Origin: Pseudomonadota bacterium
GTDB taxonomy: Bacteria; Pseudomonadota; Gammaproteobacteria; Steroidobacterales; Steroidobacteraceae
Assembly (NCBI GenBank): GCA_021780395.1
Contig: JAJXYU010000213.1
Location: forward strand, 1-9,644
Direction: 5' to 3'
DNA: 9,644 bases
Shown piece after piece: positions 5,923-9,644 of this stretch. Within the stretch, counting starts at the first letter, position 1. Each line of letters begins with the position of its first letter. A model generated the notes under the pieces. That model had not been told where the DNA came from and made no database searches. It worked only from the letters and a program-made list of their open reading frames with translations. Made by a program: the position numbers and the translations under genes.

Positions 5923-6485
5923 ACCTTCGGGTGGCGCCCGGGCCAGCCGACGAGATAACTCGCCTGCGTCTCGGTCTGCGGCACGCGCGGCCAGCTCTCG
6001 GCGCGAGCGCAATGCCGCCATAGCGCGTTCAAGGTTCGCAGCGCCCGATCGCCGCCGAAGCCGATCTCCGCGAGAAAGCAGCCCACGACGAGACCGGTGC
6101 GACCGATCCCCGCACGGCAATGAACGTAGACCCGGCGATCCTTCGACAGCCAGGCCGCGAGCTGCGCCTGGATCGCCTGCATGTCCCGCGCCTGCCGGGG
6201 GACCGCGCCGTCCGCGATCGCGAAGCGCCGGTACTCGCTCATCCGCGGCAACAGGCGCCAGTAGCCCCGCATCTCGCCGACTTCGGTCAGGTCGAGGAAT
6301 GCATCGATGCCGGCAGCCCGGAGACGGGCGAGACGCTCGTGCGCCTCGAGCGGACTCTCGCCGAACGGATGTTCGCCCGCGAGGAACCGGTCCGGCAGCA
6401 CCCAGTAGTTGTTCGGTAGTGGTGTCGACGCGGCGTCTCGAATCGCCCGATCGACTTCGCGCCGCAGCGCCTGCGCCGACGTCAC
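5919..6485 (-). CDS. Dual-specificity/tyrosine-type protein phosphatase
   Basis: A 188-residue cytoplasmic protein with the Cys-dependent phosphatase signature HCRAGIGRTG at 122-131. Cys123 is the nucleophile, Arg129 binds the phosphate, and Thr130 follows. The IADGAVP loop at 90-96 offers Asp92 as general acid, and PQTETQ (169-174) resembles the Q loop. The N-terminal block NNYWVLPDRFLAGEHP (25-40) is typical of bacterial dual-specificity-like phosphatases related to the CDKN3/kinase-associated group. No signal peptide or membrane segment is seen. The substrate is unknown; phosphoprotein, phosphoinositide and nucleotide-derived substrates are all seen in this superfamily. The start is GTG 6485, with AAGGA at 6497-6501 placed 11 bases upstream. 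It lies 53 bases downstream of tRNA-Glu on the same strand with no clear terminator between, so it may be transcribed from the tRNA promoter. Its TAG stop sits in a CTAG shared with the lipoprotein gene. Confidence 0.9.
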   Translation of the reverse strand: MTSAQALRREVDRAIRDAASTPLPNNYWVLPDRFLAGEHPFGESPLEAHERLARLRAAGIDAFLDLTEVGEMRGYWRLLPRMSEYRRFAIADGAVPRQARDMQAIQAQLAAWLSKDRRVYVHCRAGIGRTGLVVGCFLAEIGFGGDRALRTLNALWRHCARAESWPRVPQTETQASYLVGWPGRHPKV

Positions 6486-6538
6486 GATCGCCGCCGTCCT
6501 TCAGGTCAGTCGCGCTCGCCGCCCGCGCGATCGGTGAT

Positions 6539-6614
6539 TGGCGTCCCCACGGGGATTCGAACCCCGGTTACCACCGTGAAAGGGTGATGTCCTAGGCCTC
6601 TAGACGATGGGGAC
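6539..6614 (-). tRNA. tRNA-Glu (anticodon UUC)
   Basis: On the minus strand this is a 76-base cloverleaf with encoded CCA (6539-6541). The acceptor GTCCCC pairs with GGGGAC. The T arm carries GGTTCGAATCC, and the anticodon loop CTTTCAC carries TTC at 6578-6580. It reads GAA and GAG. It is the substrate of the GluRS encoded 171 bases upstream on the same strand. Confidence 0.97.
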
Positions 6615-6643
6615 GGGGCCGATACCGTCAGATCTCAAACCGT

Positions 6644-6719
<76 letters not shown>

Positions 6720-6733
6720 ATCGGAGGCGCGGG

Positions 6734-6763
6734 ACGTTACCGCAAGGACCCGCATGTCGTCAA
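6734..6763 (-). promoter_or_regulatory. Predicted promoter of the tRNA-Ala/tRNA-Glu unit
   Basis: On the minus strand TTGACG (6758-6763, five of six) and TAACGT (6734-6739, three of six) are spaced by 18 bases. The predicted start is about 8 bases before the tRNA-Ala 5' end. The GC-rich stretch after the -10 suits a stringently controlled stable-RNA promoter. Transcription reading in from gltX is also possible. Confidence 0.45.
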
Positions 6764-6785
6764 GGAAACCCCGGCGCGCCGCGGG

Positions 6786-8195
6786 TCATTGCACCGCGGG
6801 CGCGCGCCAAGCCGCGATCGCCCGCTCGAGGCGCGCCAGCGTCTCGTCCATCCCGAGGATCGCCAGCGTCGCATCGATCGGCGGCGACACCGTGCCGCCG
6901 CTGACCGCGAGCCGGATCGGCTGTGCGAGCTTGCCGAGCGATGCCCCGTGCGCGGTCGCGAGCGCGGTGAGCGCCGCGTGGATCGGTGCCGCCTCCCACT
7001 CGTCGAGCCGGCGGAACGCCTGCACCGCCGCGTCGAGGAGGCCGAGCGCCTCCGCGGTCACGTGCTTCGCGACCACCTTCGGATCGTAGGCTCCGGGGGC
7101 GCGGAAGAAGAACAGGCTGTTGCGCGCCATCTCGACCAGCGTCTTCGAGCGCTCGCGCTGCGCGACCGCGATCCGCTCCAGCACGCCATCGTCGGCCGCC
7201 TCGACCCCGAGGCGCTCGAGCTGGAATCGGAGTGGCGCGACCAGGCGCGACGGCACCGCACGCAGCATGTGCTGCTGGTTCAGCCACGCGAGCTTCTCGG
7301 CATTGAACGCCGCCGCGGACTTGTTCACGTCGACGATGTCGAACAACCGCACCATCTCGTCCAGCGAAAAGACCTCCTGGTCGCCGTGCGACCAGCCGAG
7401 CCGGACGAGGTAGTTCAGCAGCGCCTCGGGCAGGTAGCCCTCGTCGCGGTACTGCAGCACGCTGACCGCGCCGTGGCGCTTCGAGAGCTTCGCGCCGTCC
7501 GCTCCCAAGATCATCGGCAGGTGCGCGTATACCGGCGGCTCGCGGCCGAGCGCCCGCAGCATGTTCATCTGCCGCGGCGTGTTGTTCAGGTGATCGTCGC
7601 CGCGGATCACGTGGGTCACGTTCATGTCCATGTCGTCGACCACCACGCAGAAATTGTAGGTCGGCGAACCGTCCGAGCGCATGATGATCAGATCGTCGAG
7701 CTCGGCGTTCTGGAACACCACGCGGCCGTGCACCGCGTCCTCGACCACGACCTCGCCGTCGCGGGGGTTCTTGAACCGGATCACCGGCTCGACGCCCGGG
7801 CGCGTATCGGTGCGGTCGCGCCAACGGCCGTCGTAGCGCGGCTTCTCCGCGCGCGCGAGCTGCTCCGCGCGCAGCGCGTCGAGTTCCTCCTTGGTGCAGT
7901 AGCAGCGATACGCAAGCCCCTGCGCGAGGAGTCCCTCGATCACCTCGCGGTAGCGGTCGAAGCGCTTCGTCTGGTAGAACGGCCCCTCGTCCGGAGTGAG
8001 CCCCGCCCACTCCATCCCGTCCAGGATCTGCTGGATCGCCGCCTCGGTCGAGCGCTCGAGGTCGGTATCCTCGATCCGCAGGATGAAGCGACCGCCCTGG
8101 CGGCGCGCGTAGAGCCAGCAGAACAGCGCGGTGCGCAAGCCCCCGATGTGCAGATATCCAGTCGGGCTCGGTGCGAAACGGGTACGGACGGTCAT
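6786..8195 (-). CDS. gltX: Glutamyl-tRNA synthetase (GluRS)
   Basis: A 469-residue class I aminoacyl-tRNA synthetase that charges tRNA-Glu with glutamate in the cytoplasm. E. coli GluRS has 471 residues. The HIGH-type motif is in RFAPSPTGYLHIGG (His16-Gly19), the KMSKS-type motif is KLSKR at 236-240, and IRGDDHLNNTPRQ lies at 197-209. The zinc-binding insert keeps Cys98 and Cys100, but the positions of E. coli Cys125 and His127 are Trp and Asp, so zinc binding is probably lost, as in several other bacterial GluRS enzymes. The start is ATG 8195: AGGAG at 8207-8211 is 11 bases upstream, while the in-frame TTG at 8204 would be only 2 bases from it. Alanine and glutamate tRNA genes lie downstream on the same strand and tRNA-Val diverges upstream, much as gltX is flanked by alanine and valine tRNA genes in E. 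coli. Confidence 0.97.
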   Translation of the reverse strand: MTVRTRFAPSPTGYLHIGGLRTALFCWLYARRQGGRFILRIEDTDLERSTEAAIQQILDGMEWAGLTPDEGPFYQTKRFDRYREVIEGLLAQGLAYRCYCTKEELDALRAEQLARAEKPRYDGRWRDRTDTRPGVEPVIRFKNPRDGEVVVEDAVHGRVVFQNAELDDLIIMRSDGSPTYNFCVVVDDMDMNVTHVIRGDDHLNNTPRQMNMLRALGREPPVYAHLPMILGADGAKLSKRHGAVSVLQYRDEGYLPEALLNYLVRLGWSHGDQEVFSLDEMVRLFDIVDVNKSAAAFNAEKLAWLNQQHMLRAVPSRLVAPLRFQLERLGVEAADDGVLERIAVAQRERSKTLVEMARNSLFFFRAPGAYDPKVVAKHVTAEALGLLDAAVQAFRRLDEWEAAPIHAALTALATAHGASLGKLAQPIRLAVSGGTVSPPIDATLAILGMDETLARLERAIAAWRAPAVQ

Positions 8196-8206
8196 GGCGG
8201 TCAAGG

Positions 8207-8211
8207 CTCCT
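8207..8211 (-). promoter_or_regulatory. Shine-Dalgarno deciding the gltX start
   Basis: AGGAG on the minus strand sits 11 bases before ATG 8195 and only 2 bases before TTG 8204. This favours the ATG, where homology with other GluRS proteins also begins. Confidence 0.6.
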
Positions 8212-8249
8212 GCGGCCCCAGCACGGGCAGCGTCGCGATCGGACGCGCA

Positions 8250-8278
8250 TCGTACCGAAATGCATGCGCGGCGTCAGA
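8250..8278 (-). promoter_or_regulatory. Predicted sigma-70 promoter of gltX
   Basis: On the minus strand CTGACG (8273-8278) and TACGAT (8250-8255) are separated by exactly 17 bases; each matches consensus at four of six positions. The predicted leader is about 48 bases and includes the AGGAG at 8207-8211. Confidence 0.5.
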
Positions 8279-8337
8279 CCCGGTCGCCGAAGGCCGCGAC
8301 CGCGGCCCCCGATTTGGCGTCCCCGACGACGCCGCAT

Positions 8338-8366
8338 TTGTCATCGGCGCGAGCCGATGCGATAAT
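8338..8366 (+). promoter_or_regulatory. Strong sigma-70 promoter of tRNA-Val
   Basis: TTGTCA (8338-8343) and GATAAT (8361-8366) are separated by 17 bases, and each matches consensus at five of six positions. The following TCCGCGCC is a GC-rich discriminator, typical of stable-RNA promoters under ppGpp control. Transcription should begin near 8373, leaving a 5' leader of about 17 bases to be removed by RNase P. The promoter is divergent from that of gltX. Confidence 0.75.
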
Positions 8367-8389
8367 TCCGCGCCTTCCCGTTCGGTCTT

Positions 8390-8464
8390 GGGCGGTTAGC
8401 TCAGCGGTAGAGCACTGCTTTCACACGGCAGGGGTCACAGGTTCAATCCCTGTACCGCCCACCA
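8390..8464 (+). tRNA. tRNA-Val (anticodon CAC)
   Basis: A 75-base cloverleaf with encoded CCA (8462-8464). The acceptor arms GGGCGGT/ACCGCCC pair fully. The anticodon stem CTGCT/GGCAG encloses TTCACAC with anticodon CAC, reading GUG. The T arm ACAGG-TTCAATC-CCTGT is intact. It diverges from gltX and converges with the acyltransferase gene 21 bases away. Confidence 0.97.
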
Positions 8465-8485
8465 TTCCCAGTCGGTCTGTTCCGG

Positions 8486-9637
8486 CTACGTCGTCGCGGC
8501 CCCTACGACGGAATATCGCTTTTTCATCCGCAGGAACCGCGACTCGAAGTAACGGTACGACAGGAAGGCCACGAAGACCGTCCCGCCGACGACACCGAGC
8601 CCGAACAAGGTTTCGGCTACGGGCGACGTCGGACGACCGAATTCATGAAGGAGCAACGCCAGCACGATCCCGTGAAACAAATACATCCCATACGAGATCC
8701 GGCCACAGAACACGAGGCTCCGGTGCTCGAGGATGCGCAATATCCACGCAGGGCGCGAAGTCTGGATCCACGCGATACCCGCCGCCATCACGAGCGCACT
8801 CACCGAATACCCCAGTGAATTGCCGAGGTGTCCACTCCAGCGATTATTGATGTACACCGCGAAAACCAAGGCCGCGGCCAATACGACCGGCGTTACCGCC
8901 CGGTTCACGAACTTCCCGATCGACGCCGCACGCTCCTCGTCGAACAGCAGGTAGGCAAGCAGCGCCCCGTACAAGATCACATCCAGCCGGGTATCCGGGG
9001 CGTAAAACAGCCTTCGCATCGCATCGACGCCCGGTGCCAAATGAAACGTGAGCCAGGTTCTCCACGCGGTCACGACGAGGATCGCCGCCACCGCCAGCTT
9101 CCATGCTCGCCGCACGTCCAGGAACAGCAGCAACGGCCATAGGAGGTAGAATTGCTCTTCCAGCGACAGCGACCAGGAGACCAGGATCGCGCAATTCTCG
9201 GTCCGATGAAATCCCGCGTACGCGTTCGTCAGATACGTCGCCGGCCACTGGATCGTGCCGAGCGCCATCCGCGACCACTGCCAATAGGGCGTCCAGTGCG
9301 CCGCCGTGACCAGCGACGCAAAAGCCAGGGTCAAACCGACCAGCAGATAGTAGGCCGGCCAGATACGCAGGATGCGCCGCGCATAGAATCGACGCAGTGA
9401 AATGCCCCCCGTCGCGCGATGCTCGTGCAACAGGATGCTGGTGATGAGAAATCCACTGATGACGAAAAACATGTCGACGCCCATCCACCCGCGGCTCGCG
9501 ACCAGGTTGAATAGCGCATCGCCACGCAGTTTTAGGTGAATCAGGATCACCCAAAGGATCGACAGGCATCGCAAGCCGTCCAGATACCGCAAGTACGGCA
9601 TCGAGGCCGCTTTCCCGGGATTCGTCACACCAGTCAC
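8486..9637 (-). CDS. Membrane acyltransferase, acyltransferase family 3 (OafA/NodX/YrhL type); 5' end uncertain at window edge
   Basis: Integral inner-membrane protein that probably moves an acetyl or other acyl group onto a surface sugar (O-antigen, exopolysaccharide or similar). Numbering from GTG 9637 (383 residues): the first membrane segment YLDGLRCLSILWVILIHL holds the family's conserved His34; the second is GWMGVDMFFVISGFLIT at 50-66. The Arg-rich loop FYARRILRIWPAYY (84-97) and SLSLEEQFYLLWP (156-168) are family hallmarks, as is SYGMYLFHG at 315-323. About ten hydrophobic segments are visible, ending in the YRYFESRF block typical of the family's C-terminus. ATG 9601 gives 371 residues starting MPYLRYLDGLR, which looks more like the usual family start. 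The frame is open to the right edge, so the true start may be either or beyond. GC is clearly lower than in neighbouring genes, suggesting later acquisition. Confidence 0.9.
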   Translation of the reverse strand: MTGVTNPGKAASMPYLRYLDGLRCLSILWVILIHLKLRGDALFNLVASRGWMGVDMFFVISGFLITSILLHEHRATGGISLRRFYARRILRIWPAYYLLVGLTLAFASLVTAAHWTPYWQWSRMALGTIQWPATYLTNAYAGFHRTENCAILVSWSLSLEEQFYLLWPLLLFLDVRRAWKLAVAAILVVTAWRTWLTFHLAPGVDAMRRLFYAPDTRLDVILYGALLAYLLFDEERAASIGKFVNRAVTPVVLAAALVFAVYINNRWSGHLGNSLGYSVSALVMAAGIAWIQTSRPAWILRILEHRSLVFCGRISYGMYLFHGIVLALLLHEFGRPTSPVAETLFGLGVVGGTVFVAFLSYRYFESRFLRMKKRYSVVGAATT

Positions 9638-9644
9638 TCCGAAT

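Noticed and set aside
4011..6023. 670-residue plus-strand open frame across the aminotransferase, spacer and lipoprotein region
   Set aside because: It runs antisense to the aminotransferase gene and out of frame through the lipoprotein gene, with Arg/Ala-rich composition and no domain.
6513..6533. TCGCGC/GCGCGA hairpin after tRNA-Glu as a terminator
   Set aside because: A 6-base-pair stem with a 9-base loop and no T tract; at most a weak structure in the phosphatase leader.
6764..6785. GC-rich palindrome (CGGCGCGCCG) between gltX and tRNA-Ala as an intrinsic terminator
   Set aside because: The palindrome leaves no proper loop and is followed by only a short broken T stretch, so a terminator call is not supported.

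Overview
The window is about 70% GC. It looks like a chromosomal stretch of a GC-rich gammaproteobacterium outside the enterics. The evidence for this is a SrkA-type kinase, a complete GlrK-QseG-GlrR signalling operon, and a gltX gene flanked by alanine, glutamate and valine tRNA genes, a layout similar to E. coli. I cannot name the genus. No insertion sequence, CRISPR array, rRNA or replication origin is visible.

Layout: (1) 1-416, minus: the 5' part of srkA, running off the left edge. (2) 417-460: a 44-base divergent spacer with two inverted TAGAAT -10 elements, each 6 bases from a start codon, so both mRNAs are predicted to be leaderless. (3) 461-3961, plus: glrK, a qseG-like lipoprotein gene and glrR, joined by overlapping stops and starts. 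This is an envelope-sensing two-component system. Its regulator has unusual residues where sigma-54 contact and ATP hydrolysis normally occur (GAFPGA for GAFTGA, and Asp-Asp for Asp-Glu in Walker B). (4) 3969-5144, minus: a DegT/DnrJ/EryC1/StrS sugar aminotransferase, convergent with glrR. (5) 5145-5391: the largest intergenic region, holding a perfect TGTC-N10-GACA sequence, which is the GlrR recognition pattern known from enterics. (6) 5392-5922, plus: a small lipoprotein with a Ser/Gly/Thr/Pro linker and one fibronectin type III domain. (7) 5919-6485, minus: a dual-specificity-type protein phosphatase. (8) 6539-6719, minus: tRNA-Glu(UUC) and tRNA-Ala(GGC). (9) 6786-8195, minus: gltX, glutamyl-tRNA synthetase. 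(10) 8390-8464, plus: tRNA-Val(CAC) behind a near-consensus promoter. (11) 8486 to the right edge, minus: a membrane acyltransferase (acyltransferase family 3) of clearly lower GC content.

How the parts may fit together: GlrK, the QseG lipoprotein and GlrR form one transcription unit that senses the envelope state. In enterics GlrR drives the GlmY small RNA and so amino-sugar synthesis. Here the only GlrR-like site in the window lies next door, between a nucleotide-sugar aminotransferase gene and an envelope lipoprotein gene, so a locally wired envelope/amino-sugar circuit is a reasonable but untested idea. On the right, gltX, tRNA-Ala, tRNA-Glu and the phosphatase gene all read leftward and could share transcripts. 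No convincing intrinsic terminator was found, and several convergent gene pairs are separated by only a few bases or overlap.
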